Of a stretch of DNA of 64,000 nt, positions 13,881 through 25,900 are shown one piece after another. Source of the stretch: Apostichopus japonicus (lineage: Eukaryota; Echinodermata; Holothuroidea; Aspidochirotida; Stichopodidae); the NCBI RefSeq assembly GCF_037975245.1, contig NC_092575.1:6699501-6763500 (forward strand), in the 5' to 3' direction. How positions within the stretch are numbered: the first letter of the stretch is position 1; every line of letters begins with the position of its first letter. The notes beneath the pieces were generated by a model. The model was given only the letters and a program-made list of their open reading frames with translations, did not search any database and was not told the DNA's origin. Both the position numbers and the translations under genes were made by a program.

Positions 13881-13900
13881 TTTATTGCAACCCATTTATT
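13881..13900 (-). promoter_or_regulatory. Two polyadenylation signals of the first collagen-like gene
   Basis: Two AATAAA hexamers on the minus strand (complement of TTTATT at 13895-13900 and 13881-13886) lie about 100 to 115 bases past the stop at 13998-14000. They would give a short 3' UTR. Confidence 0.65.
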
Positions 13901-13997
13901 GGTTGAGAAATTCATTGAAATCTAACAAAATAACTATATTCTAAAAAAAAATCCATTATTTTTTCTCCATAGTCGTCCATAGCTATATTATTACATT

Positions 13998-16900
13998 CTA
14001 CTGGGTACACACAGCACACGTAAGCTCATAACCATCTACATACGGGCTACATGGAAGCCCGCCCCCACTCACAACACATCTCGACTCCACCAGGTCGAGC
14101 AAGCCGCGGTTGTGGTCCGTTCCCAGTCCGTGCGTTCTTTCTCTCGTCTGCAGTTCACGGTCAACACAGATATACATGGACCTCATGTGACTAGAGTAGG
14201 ACCTCTCAGCCATCAAGTAACCCCCGTACTCCAGGGTCCAGTCTTCGGATGGACATGCGTTCTTGGCTGGCATCATTAGCATTGAATACCTCGACGGTGA
14301 CTGACAGACGGCGCAGGGAACGTCGTGCCACGTTCGATCGCTCATGGAATGGAACGAATCAATCTGATACTCGATACTGTACAGGAAGGCTCGGGTAGAA
14401 CCGACGCCGGATACCGGCTCGTCGTAAATTGGGTCGCCCGGGAGGCACAGCTGGTTGGCACCATTTCCCGATGAACCATAGCGGGCACCAGCGGCTACAC
14501 CTGTGGACAGTCATTGGTAATGATTACGTCTCTTATTTTTTTTTTCCTGTTTTCTTTACCTATCATTTGGAATTTATGTTAATATAAATAGAAAATGTGC
14601 GATGTTCGAGTATATATGATATAGCGCATGCATGCCCCCTCATGACAACTATCTCTATAGCATGTATTGCTGCGTGAGACTATATAACATCTTAGCCTAT
14701 ACTCTTATTTTGTGTTTGGGGTGTTGATAGGGTGTCCAACGCACATATACTTCGTTAATTATTCATCGTATATGCTTTTAATCAAAATCAAAGCACAAAA
14801 GTTAAGACGCTGAGAGTAATAAGACGAAAACGACAAATAACGGAATTTAATTGAGTATGCTTCTTTTTTTGGGGGGGGGGGGTGGAGGGGGGGCTATTCT
14901 CATTGCAATGCATGACTATTGACCAGAGAGCTGCGTTAAGCTTGGTCACACTAATTTCCTATATATCTCCATAAGGAGTGTTAGCTCAGTGGTTGACGTC
15001 GGTGCCTTTCAATCATTAGGTCCCGAGTTCGAGTCACTCCAAGATTAATCTATATGTCGTCCAGTTACAGAGTTGTTGACAATTGACAATTCATAATCAT
15101 GGACGTTAAAATATGAATGTAAGAGACTGACTTTGGTCAGCTTGCGGCTTTGATAAGCCAATGATGACTTCTTCGCGAGTTTCTGCTTGCAGGAGGATCT
15201 AAAATACATATATACGCGATGTCGAATACATATATGTCGAATAACCCCTGCGGAACCGCTTACAGTCAAATATCGCATTACAAACTGTTCCGTTAAATTC
15301 CTATTTCTTCTTCTTCTAAAAATTAATAATAATAATTTAGAGATTATGCTCACGAGTAAATTACAATTATGATAAGGATATACAGGCAATGACCATTGAC
15401 GTCTCAGCCATTCGACATAATAAGTATACTTACCGGCATAAACCAGAGTTGAAGAGGATGGACACTTTTTATGGCCCCATCTGATGAAAACAGCACCGCT
15501 GTCGTTTCGAGGAGGTCCGCTGTGGTAACTTTGTCCTCTTTGTGACGTCATAACAGGTATACCACCTTCTTGTGTGGAGGTGACTACAGCTGTATGTGAA
15601 TAGTCAAGAAAGTAGTATTTATACAAGAAAGAACCAAGGACGTAAGGTTGAGATTATGATGGGTGGGGTGCAGGGAAGGGGGGGGGGGAGGGAGGAGTTA
15701 GTGAGAAGACCGATGTTCAGCGCAAGTGAACGAAACTGTCGCTAATACGGCGGCACCACGTCGGCCGCCTGAACAACATAGCTCTAAAAATGATCGGTGA
15801 CTTTAAAAATAAAAGAAAACCAAAGCAATGGGAGGGTTAAGTATTTTTTTTCCGGAGGTAACTCTACCCCTCCAAAATAATTTCAGAGGTTGAGTAATGT
15901 AATGTTAAAGTTAATTAAGATACGTTAAATCAGGGAGTTGGTACCCCCCCCCCCCTTTCCCCCAAAAAAAAATGAAAATTGACCTAAAAATGTCATTTTC
16001 TTGGCATTTTCTATAGATTATTTGAGGTAACTAACAGATAACCTTTTCATGTCGAGATGATTATGACATGTGATTTGATTGGAAGGGCTTAACCATAAAG
16101 TTACCTCAAACCGTTCCGACGAAAGGGATTCACTGTAAATTCGTACCACAACCATTACAAGAATGATTTTTTTCAACGCAAGGACTCTTATTTAATACAC
16201 TTTTTCCATCTCATCGCTCCCATATACGGAGGTCAAAATAAGTGTAGTTCCTTTGCCAGTTGAGCCATATACTGTTGCTATGGCATTTGTTATAGCAACA
16301 GTTGCTATGGTAATGGTTAATTTTCATGAGTAGCTATACTCTCGGGGGGTCACCAATGGTGAGGTACCCGGGGTGACCGGAAGTACATGACAGAGAGAGG
16401 GGTCAAAACGTGTGTTGTTTGTGTGTCCAATTTTGTGTCAAAAACTCCTTAACGGCTGCATCGATCGTCTTCAAAATTGGTGGGAAGGTACCCCACGGTG
16501 AACTCTTGTGTCTCGCAGATCCCCGGAACCAAAGGACAAATTTAGTGACAATCGATTTCTTTTAATAACTCCGAGGGGAAACATTGAATTGACACGGGGC
16601 CCTTGACAGTTATAATGGAAATGTCCAGTAGTACTTTCCTCCGATTGCCAGATTGCGTACTGTAGCTAATAATAAATTTGTTCATGTGAAATCAGTGTTT
16701 GGTGGCGATGAAGAGGGGTATTTTGAGGTTTTCACAATACATGGTGGTGGAGGTGATGGAGGATGGGGGGGGGGGCTGATCTCTGTGTGCCCCCGGCTCT
16801 GCCTTCCATGCGATGTCTTCCCCGCTCGGGTATACGTTTCGCCTGAAGATCGCAGTCACCGCTGTGCACATTCAAGACGAATAAAGGCAATTTTCTTCAG

Positions 16901-19900
16901 AGAGTGGTACCCTTATGCAGTGATATACTTTTATTACGAGTGTGTATTTACCTATTGCATCTCGACCATCTCTTCCATCCCTACCAGCGGGACCAGCAGG
17001 GCCGGCGTACCCTCGGGCTCCCGCTGGACACAGAATACACGAACCACCGACAGAATAAGGTGTTACGTTGACAGGGCAACCGAGTGTTCCTGGAGTACAG
17101 TCTACACACAAATAAGGAGAAAAAAAGAAAGAAAGAAAGGCACACTCAAATTGAAAAGATAACAACTCAGAGAACTATTATCTCTTCCCTTGAGTTGTGC
17201 AAGCAAGAGTTTACGTGATTTGAATTACACGCATGCGCAAAACTCAATCATACTGTTGTGCATATTTTACCAGGTTTGTTTTACTAAGACTTATATTCCT
17301 GCCATATATGATAAGGTATAAATGCAAATAGATCAGGATCCTGTCGGTAAATATGTTTCTCAATTTATTATTACATCGCTACAGTGGCATGGGGTGTGGG
17401 GGATGGGAAGGGCCAGGGGGAGACGGTTCTCCAATCTTTCGTTGTCAGTCGGGTTAAATCATGGATTAGTCGGGGGATTTTTACATTATATATAGTTTAA
17501 CCCGTCAAAATGGGTTTATACATTGAATCAACCAAAGGAGCTCTCCCTGAATCAAACGTATCAAACGTATCTCAAGTTTGGAGCACGATATCGACAGTTT
17601 CATCTCAGTCTTGACTATACGTATACGAGCTATATCACATGTAACTATAGCAACTATAACAGTGAATGTGGACTACTTTTTTCCTCTGTAAGATCATTTT
17701 TACATTACCTGTCACTTTTAATATCATTGCAACCCTTGTGCAAGTAAGTTACTTTACCGTGTAGAGATTATCTCTTATTTTGAGCATGCAGTGCCGCCAT
17801 ATCTGCAGAGTGTGTGTTATTACTCGCTCACCGTTACTGGAACTTTCAGTAGCCTGATCCAAAGCTCTTCGTCTACGAGTTCGACCACTTCTCGTGGCTC
17901 CTCCTCTCAATGTTCTTACACTAGCCCGAAGAACTGTCACCTCTTGCTGGAGGTAAAACATTATTGAACAAGATTAGCAAGGGCGGGTGCAGGAGCCCGG
18001 TGGGAGACTCAGTGCGGGAGGAGGGGGTGGGTGAGTGGATCCCTTCTATACTGTGAATTTTATTTTTGCCTCTTAAGCATTAGCAGTAAGTTTATTAATA
18101 AACGAGTTGTGCACAGTAAAATAATCCAGCATGCTTTTAGCTCAGGCATTACTTTCTGTTTACTGCTGTTTTCTTGAGTACCGCTCTTTCGGTTATCGGA
18201 TACCGATAATTCCCGAGGACCCTTAGATCCGTCAGACTCTCAAGAGAGCATTCACATAATGTTGAACTGAGGGATGCGGTTTGTTCTTGCTATTGTATAC
18301 CGGTTATCGTAAACGGCAATTCCTGAGAACTCTAAGATCCGCCACACTCTCAAGAGATCATTCACATAATGTTGAACTGAGGGATGCGGTTTGTTCTTGC
18401 TATTGTATACCGGTTATCGGAAACGGCAATTCCTGAGAACTCCTAGATTCGCCACACTTTCAAGAGAGCATTCACATAATGTTAGACTGATAGATGCGGT
18501 TTTTTCTTGCTATTGTGTACCGGTTATCGGATACCGTAATTCCTGAGAACTCCTAGATCCACCACACTCCCAAGAGAGCATTCACATAATATTACATAGT
18601 CGTTGTTGTAGTTACCGGATTTAGATAATTGAACACTAAAAATCTCAGCTCAGTGAGTTTGAAGAGGGGTGGGGTGGGGGGGGGGGGAGTTGGAGGGGCG
18701 TAGGAGTGGGAGGTGAGATGGGATGGGTAATCAGGTGAAAGACATTTTTCAAATATAGGATCATAATTAATCGTTTTGAGTTGTGTGCGCAAAAGCATTC
18801 ATAATACTTTAGCAAGGAAAACGTAACACCATAAAATACCATCTACTGAAATAAAAACAATGACCGATCCATTTTGTATCACGATAAAGCTCCCCCACCC
18901 TCCATCCTCTTATTCTTACTCCCCGCCCATTAAAACTGATTTCTGCTTACTGACACGACACACTGAACGAAAAAAATAATAAGACACATGCAAGCAAACA
19001 GCAGGTAAACCATGACTACTCGGGGGGGCTGGGGGAGCCAGCCCCCCCCCCCAGTGAAAAATATGGGGGGCGGAAGTATCATTCCGCCCCCCGCTTCGCA
19101 AGTCAGAAAACCCTTTTTTCATTTCCAAATGAGAAAAAAATTTCATTTGGAGCACCAACTTGCATCTAAGGCCAGGTGAAAATGGAGTGGGTGTTGAAGT
19201 GTGCTATATTGCACCAAATTGCATCCGAGGCCACCTGGAAATGCAAAAAAATTCCAAAGGCCCTCCCCAGGCCGGCCATCAGTCTTCAGCCCCCCCCCCC
19301 ACTCAAAAGTACCTTCCTACGCCACTGGCAGTAATTAACAATGAACAGTTTCATACATTCTACCTGGTGTTCCGTTCTACCTCGCTCATATGATATCAAA
19401 ACAGTTTGATGTGCTGTCACGTTTAAGGTCATAAGTATTGAACGTTTCCAACTTGCTAGCAATTTTCAGAAAAATACTTTTCCACTAAGCTCTCTGATCC
19501 TCCAACTTTCTCCTAGTCATTGAGGATCATTTGAAACAGATAATTAAATATCTCACCGTTTCGAGAACTACTTCGATAGATTGGCAGTAAACTGCAAACA
19601 ATTAAGTTTGTAATTTGAGCAAACGTGACCGTTATCAGACTTTCTAGCCTATTTGGTGGCAATGCTAATGACCTTCTGCTTCTGTGTTAGTGTAAGAGCA
19701 AAATGTTTTTTTTTTTTTAAATTACTTAACATGCATTTCTTGATTAATACTAACTATATTGTAAGTACCATTGAAAAACTTGTAAATTTAGTCATTTTTA
19801 GCTTGCTTAAACTTTGGGCACATCAATAACGGATGATATTTAAGATATGATATCAGATAAAGTATCGCTTGTATACCTGTAATGTCTTGTGCTTTCCTTC

Positions 19901-20035
19901 CAGAGTTTCAAGTCGGGTTTTCAAATTCATGATAACTTTCTCGATAGGAAGGTCATTTATTGATCCCGTGACGGAAATAACAATAGAATCAGCGCAGAAA
20001 ATAGTGAGTAGAAGAAGAATAAAAAAAGACGCCAT
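13998..20035 (-). CDS. Short-chain collagen C4-like secreted protein, copy A
   Basis: Five exons: 19877-20035, 17832-17946, 16952-17101, 15434-15589, 13998-14500; all GT..AG, phases 0,1,1,1, totalling 360 residues. Exon 1: signal peptide (MASFFILLLLTIFCADS) and the start of a heptad-like coiled coil continuing into exon 2 (VTVLRASVRTL). Exon 2 ends in a basic stretch (GRTRRRR). Exon 3: a four-Cys segment with an N-glycosylation sequon (CPVNVTPYS), then only seven Gly-X-Y triplets ending GRDGRDGRD. Exons 4-5: a Cys-rich C-terminal domain (RWGHKKCPSS, PCAVC, YGGYLMAERS, YELTCAVCTQ) of the kind named from the sponge short-chain collagen C4. Inferred role: secreted trimer, with the coiled coil nucleating a short collagen helix and the C-terminal domain as a head. 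Target and pathway are unknown. It is a tandem paralogue of the gene at 22966-28472. Confidence 0.86.
14975..15040 (+). repeat. tRNA-like sequence, probable SINE head
   Basis: Has a pol III A-box-like TAGCTCAGTGG and B-box-like GAGTTCGAGTC, with GGAGTG pairing CACTCC at the two ends. The part after the B box is too short for both a T-stem and a full acceptor stem, so it does not fold as a working tRNA. It lies in the copy A collagen-like intron 14501-15433. Confidence 0.45.
16273..16314. promoter_or_regulatory. Two X-box-like motifs in a collagen-gene intron
   Basis: GTTGCTATGGCATT and GTTGCTATGGTAAT lie about 28 bp apart with TATAGCAAC between. Both resemble RFX X-boxes (GTNRCC, spacer, RGYAAC), the second better than the first. 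Their location within an intron of a non-ciliary gene makes function uncertain. Confidence 0.3.
18181..18592. repeat. Tandem repeat, about 120-bp unit
   Basis: About 3.5 copies of a unit containing AGAGCATTCACATAATGTT, GGATGCGGTTTGTTCTTGC, TACCGGTTATCGG and ATTCCTGAGAACTCCTAGAT. Neighbouring copies are close to identical. It lies in intron 1 of collagen-like copy A. Confidence 0.88.
19007..19327. mobile_element. Probable hAT-like remnant
   Basis: The right end is CCTTCCTACGCCACTG followed by GCAGTAAT. A similar GCAGGTAA precedes the poly-G-rich left side, but the left terminal repeat is degraded. It contains GCACCAAATTGCATCCGAGGCC and a second diverged copy, and shares this phrase with the element at 20661-21016, suggesting one repeat family. 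Confidence 0.45.
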
Positions 20036-20660
20036 CTTAACAGAGATTCAAATCCGCATACAAAAGGTCCAGAAGTATGAATACTTTTTTAAAGGAAAAG
20101 TTACCCAAACTATACAGCCTAGGTACGAAAACCAAACAACTTGAACTGATGCAGAGGCCTCTGCATGTGATGTTTGATCCCTTTGTTTGTTCCTGTGCGG
20201 ACAGTCATTTGTCTTCTGAATGACAGGAAATGAACAGAGCGATGTTTTCCTATAACTACTAATGTTATAGAAGTAAAGAGCTCCAAAGTAATATACAGTG
20301 GCTTTGAAGGGTCATAACGGTAAACTGAAACTGCGTAGATACGAAATATTTCTTATCACCGGAATTGCGACTCTTCACTGTTTCTTGCCAGAAATCCGTT
20401 GCTTAGTATTGCACTTGCAAATATATGTATGACAACTGAACCAATCCTTTAAAGGATTTCAAAGCATTCGTGATATATATATATATCATTTGACGCATAG
20501 TCGCTTTAAAACACTAGTGAGTGGTGTAAAATTGATTTAGGTTCCAAACTTTTCGCGCTCGTTTTTCTTCATAACAGTCCTATGCCATTTTAATATCTAA
20601 TTAACATGACGATGATACCTGTAATACCTCTTATTGCGTTGGATTTATAACACAGTCGTT

Positions 20661-21016
20661 CAGTTGCGTCACCAGGAAGTGACCTGGGGCGGGGGGGGGG
20701 GGGTGGTGAGGGGGACGTGCCCTTCCAAACAAAAATCGTGCCTCACAGGTTCCCCCAGATGCGTTTTGTAGTGTTCAAAAGAATACTCAAACAAAAAACT
20801 TTATCTGCCTCACTTAAAACATAAATATCGGACATAAAGTTACTTCAAGTTGCAAAATATAGCACCAGATTGCATCTAAGGACCCTTAATTAATAAAAAA
20901 TGTCTCCCTTAGACCCTTCCCTCAGGTCGGCATTCACAAATAAACATTGTGCCCTCTAATTAAATGCTGTGCCCCCAACCCCCACCCCAAGATTGAAATA
21001 TCTGGTGACGCAACTG
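20661..21016. mobile_element. hAT-type MITE with perfect ends
   Basis: 356-bp element with perfect 15-bp terminal inverted repeats CAGTTGCGTCACCAG (20661-20675) and CTGGTGACGCAACTG (21002-21016). It is flanked by an exact 8-bp target duplication CAGTCGTT (20653-20660 and 21017-21024). No coding capacity. The exact duplication indicates a fairly recent insertion. Confidence 0.92.
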
Positions 21017-21024
21017 CAGTCGTT

Positions 21025-22965
21025 TTTTGTGCTATAGTGTTTCTTAATTTATTTTTGTTGTTAAGATGTGGAGACTAGAAGTAAAGAGCTGTGTGTCATG
21101 CAGACAGAAAAACAGAGAGGAAAAGGGGGGGGGGGGGGAATTCAGAAGCATATGATAAAGTCCCAACTTGTGAGTTTACTTTGTCCATTCGGAGTTACCG
21201 TACTAAAGCTCTTCATCCGGTGTGGTTTGGCGCCCCTCGTTCGAGCTTGTTAATGCGAACCACATGAGAAAGTTTGGCGGTTTAAAGGAGTATAATAATC
21301 TACTCCAACTAAAAAAGCTCATAATACAAAACACTTTAAAAAAAGGTATCCATTTAATCCTATGTTTCACATATTGGTAACCGCTGAGAAAAGAAATGTG
21401 TGGGTGAGTGAGGCGGGAGGGGTGGGGATTGGGCGGCGGGCAAGAGGTTGAAAACTACCCCAAAATAAAATGTTAAAAGTTTGAAAGTTAATCCTTTATG
21501 GGATATGTGTTTCTCATCTCAGCTATATATATATATAAGCTGCATGTGTTGTTCATTCTGTTACGAAACCTTTGTTTTCAAAAGCAGGCCGTTTCTGAGA
21601 AATAACATAAGCTCATTAACCAAAACAAGATTTGAATATTCACTGAATATATAAGTTTATTAATATAGTAATGTTAATCTGAATGTTATTCAGATCAATA
21701 TTTTCGGTTTAACAGTAAAACGTAAAAATTTCCAGTTTAATGAAATGCTATGAATAGATATGCAGACTTTCATCGGTAGGGCTGGGAGGAGTGAGTGGGA
21801 ATTGGGTTCGCCATGACACAGGTTTTTAGTCGTACAGAGCACGAATAAGACCCTTTAAGGTTTGATCTAACCACCTGTATATCGCCACAGAAGGCGATAG
21901 AGTTATAAAACTCAAGATACAAATCGAGGTATGTATGACCTTAAATTCGGAGAAATCAAAACATGGCTCACCTTGAACAGTAGGGTCAAGGGAACAATGA
22001 TCAATAAACAATCTCTTGCGGGGGAAAGTCCATGGACATTTTAAGTAAATACACCACGGGTTGTTTGTTAGCAACGCTAGTTGTAAACCGAAAACTGCTG
22101 CATGCTAACACCAGGAACAAAAGATGTTTACACTAAGCGTGCCAAGTAAACCCAGCACGAAATACGTCGGGAAAAAAATTAAAAGAAAGAAAGGCAGAAA
22201 AATAAGATCAGTTCCCTGTATCACTATTTTCTTAGGTGGCAGTCATGTTTATATAAGGTTTATCAGCAGGCAGGAAGATTCAAATTTAAACAAAATTGAA
22301 CAATGATGACGTCATAGAGAGAGAAATGCCTGCAGAATCCCCGGCGAGCATATACACTGTATCGAGGGTGGAAAAGAGAGAGGGGTTTAGCTTGGGGTCA
22401 CGTATAGCGTTTGTTCTATGGAATTATTAAATGCGAGATAATCCACCCCACCCCCTTCGCTACTTGAAAGTGTGTAAACGATGAATCTCAGATGGTGGAC
22501 TGCGTTCAGTATAATGTTTAGTGTTACCCTCGGTGAAGTTAGGCTATTCAACGGTTAGTATGTGGATGAGTTTAGTTTACAGAAAAAAAACGACCTGTAT
22601 AGGTATAAACACATATATGCCTCCTAAAGTCCTAGCCCCTTCTTCGGTGATTGCTATATGCCGTGCGATTGACGTACCCTTAAGACCAACATCAGAAGAA
22701 TACAAGTTACAGATGTTTGTTTCGTGACCTGACGGGAGGACCTCCAGTCCCCCATTCACGGCTTCAATGACCCCATCGCCACGCCCTCCCCTCTTTAAAT
22801 ATACGCCCCTGATATATGCGTTAGGGACACGATACTTGAGTCTGATACAGCCAAGGTTTCCCGCACAGCGGACGTGTATTACCCATGCACCGGTTAGCAT
22901 ATAAAGCGGGAGGCCTGGGTTCGAATCGAAACAAAAAATAGTCGGAATACGCATCGCGGGTGCAT
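21025..22965. other. Intergenic between the two collagen-like genes
   Basis: With the stretch 20036-20660 this separates the two paralogues. It holds a poly-G run near 21127, AT-rich DNA and a B-box-like GGGTTCGAATC at about 22917 that may be part of a tRNA-derived SINE. The 3' UTR of copy B must lie at the right end. I saw no convincing AATAAA there. Confidence 0.45.
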
Positions 22966-25900
22966 CTAGAGTGTGCAGACTGCACAGGTAAGTTCGTAAC
23001 CGTCAATGTATGGCCCACATGGCAAACCGCCTCCACTGCTCGAGCATCTACTTTCCACTAAATCGAGCAGACCGCGTGCTGATGCGGAGCCGTGCGTCCG
23101 GTCCAACATTTGTAATGCACGGTCAACGCATATGTACATAGATCTCTGATGGCTGGCATGGGACCTCTCTGCCATCAGGTAGCCTCCATACTCGAGTGTC
23201 CATTCGTCCGATGGACATGTATTCTTGGCGGGAATCATCAGCTTCGAAAATCTCGACGTGGATTTGCAGACGGCACATGGCATGTCGTGGTAGGAGCGAT
23301 CGACAAGATTTGGGAACGTATCAATCTGGTACTCCACCCCTACTATGTAGGCTCGAACCGATGCAACTCCGGATACTGGGTCATCATATACTGGGTCTGG
23401 CGGCATGCACAAGTGATTGGCACCGTTCCCAGTAGAGCTATATTTCGCCCCGCCAGTAATACCTATATAGAAAGAGATCATATTAAATAGATTGCGAACT
23501 GTGTCTGTTAATTGTATAACAGGCAGAGAGCTTCCTTCCAGCTGGTATACACAAACTAATGATGTTTTGCCTTTATATTAAAGGAGAAACAAAACCAACC
23601 ATCATGATTACATTGGTGATTAAAATGGTTATTGAACAATGTCCCCCAAACAATTAAGCATAATTAATATTCTATTTGACGAGATATGACCGTTTTAGTA
23701 TATATGTACACAGAGTATAGGCCCCCTGGTCCAACTACGGAGCTACATGTGTTTAAACTTTTAATGGCTTTTCTTTAAATGATAAGAACCAACGTTGGGC
23801 CCTGAAAAAGCATCGAATAGATGAAGCATAGAAAGGTGCCGGGGTCGTCGAAACAGCAAAAAACACTGACCGAAAGAAAAAATATCAAAGATAAAAGCCG
23901 CCGATTGCCCGGGCGGGAATGACATCGAATAGGATAGAGAGGATAGGTAGAGAGATATAGAGGATAGAGAGAGAGAGACATCGAACATCGAAAACTGGAG
24001 GTAAGAAACAGCAGAGGAGATCAAGGGGAAACTGGAGGGGAGGGGGGGGGGCGATATCAATGATTAGAGCCACGGATTGCCGGGAAAGGCGTCGGATAAG
24101 AGAAGCGTCGGAAATTGGTGGCTGGAAGCAGTACAGAAAGCATTAAAGCAGTACAGCGACTAGCTAGCTATAAACAACAAGAATTACTTACCAGAGTAGA
24201 TCAAAGAGGCAGATGGCGGACACTCACTGTGACCCCATCTGACGTAGATGGCACCGCTCCTGTTACTAGGCGGTTCTGTGTGAGAAGTGGTGGTGTGAAG
24301 TGTAGGGGAGAGCCTGGGGTCATCCGTTGATGTCACTATAGCTGCATATCAATGAAATGAAATTTTCGTTATATATAGAGAGCAAAGGGTAAAGTTTACA
24401 AAATAGCACAACAATAAAATACCCAATTATATCTTATGTAAATGGATAATTTATATTTGACTCATAAAGGATGAACCCACAGTAAACACATCCTGGTGCG
24501 CCTTCGAGAAGTTGATTTGATGACAGTTTGTACCAGTAAGTGAACCGGAAAAAAATAGGTGTGATGTCATAATCGCATTATGCTAGCGAAATGTTTCGTT
24601 TTCTTTCGTTTTTTATACTTTATTGCTTTCAACTTGGAGTAGATGAGGGTCTAACTGGTTAATGGGGGGGGGGGGGGGATTGTGAAGCTATGGTTATTAT
24701 CAACTGTTTTTCTTCAGCAACGTTGATTTCAATATTCTATGTAACGCAAATGGAATATTTAGGTCTCCGTAGAAAAAGGTGTTGTCGCCGTGACCCATAG
24801 TGATCACGATGGTTGTTAAATTGACGTTTCTCTCGCCAGACAATGCACAATCCCGCCGAAAAGTGAACCTAATGTTACAAATTATCATTACATTTAAAAT
24901 GAAGCCTAACATTCATTATATACGATAAATCAAATGATGCATATTTCACTTGTTACTTAATAATTTCGTGTATAATTCATCAAATCAGTCATATCAGTAC
25001 ACAATAAGTTTGTTCCAGTGATTAAAACAGCTAATAATGTTGTTTTTCTTTATTTGATGTAAGGAATACGATGATATTTATAAACTACGGATGCCGCAAA
25101 GATGATAACGCCATGACTATCATTGCAAACAAGATTAATTCCTTATCCCCTGCGTAGGACAAAAGGAATCTATATGTGATGTTGACGGCTTGTAATGGCT
25201 TGTGTATTTATGTGTGCATTTGTTTTGCATTCAAACTGAGGACTTGAACCCAAGAAATTCCCATCATCAAATGTCATTTGAAAATGAATGTAAATAAAAG
25301 GCTTGTTTATGAACTGTACATTTTACTGCGTGAATCACGTGTTTATGACAGTGCATATGATTGATCGCTAGAGCCGAATGTACACGTGTTTTCAAACACC
25401 TTTAATGTATTTATACAAGGGCGCTGCTTTGTTTAATTCAATCATTACGACTTGAACGTATCATTGGAATGCGTATTGTGAAACGAGCTTAGCAAAAGTT
25501 CAGGGCCATGACGTCATCGTGAGGTAACCACATGATATTAGTCTTGATTCAACTTACACAAAATCTCACACTCTGATGAGTCATCAAGTTTGAGAGTCTT
25601 CTGATCCAACAACCTTAAAAAAAGTCTGCAAATTGACAATGCTTATTCGTCATATCATTGGCAAACGGTTTGTCGCAAGTTGCTCTGCAGGGTATGTGGT
25701 TACGGAAACGCTTAGTTGCCGTCGAAATGCTTAATAATCTTTACGTGTTTATTAAACGCACATGCAGTTTACATACATCAAGTAAAGAATTCGCGTCAGT
25801 TGACTTACCCATGGCATCTCGTCCATCCCTGCCGTCCCTTCCAGGAGCCCCGACAGGTCCGGTATACCCACGGGGCCCCGCAGGGCATAGAATGCACGAA

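Noticed and set aside
14975-15040. Functional tRNA gene
   Set aside because: A and B boxes are present but the T-stem and acceptor stem overlap, so a standard cloverleaf cannot form; better explained as a SINE head.
15045-15626. Single 193-codon minus-strand gene
   Set aside because: Only 15434-15589 is real (collagen-like exon 4); the rest is intron read-through past a clear GTAAGT donor.
22577-22954. 125-codon minus-strand frame downstream of collagen-like copy B
   Set aside because: No homology recognised, no splice context, and it overlaps the expected 3' UTR.
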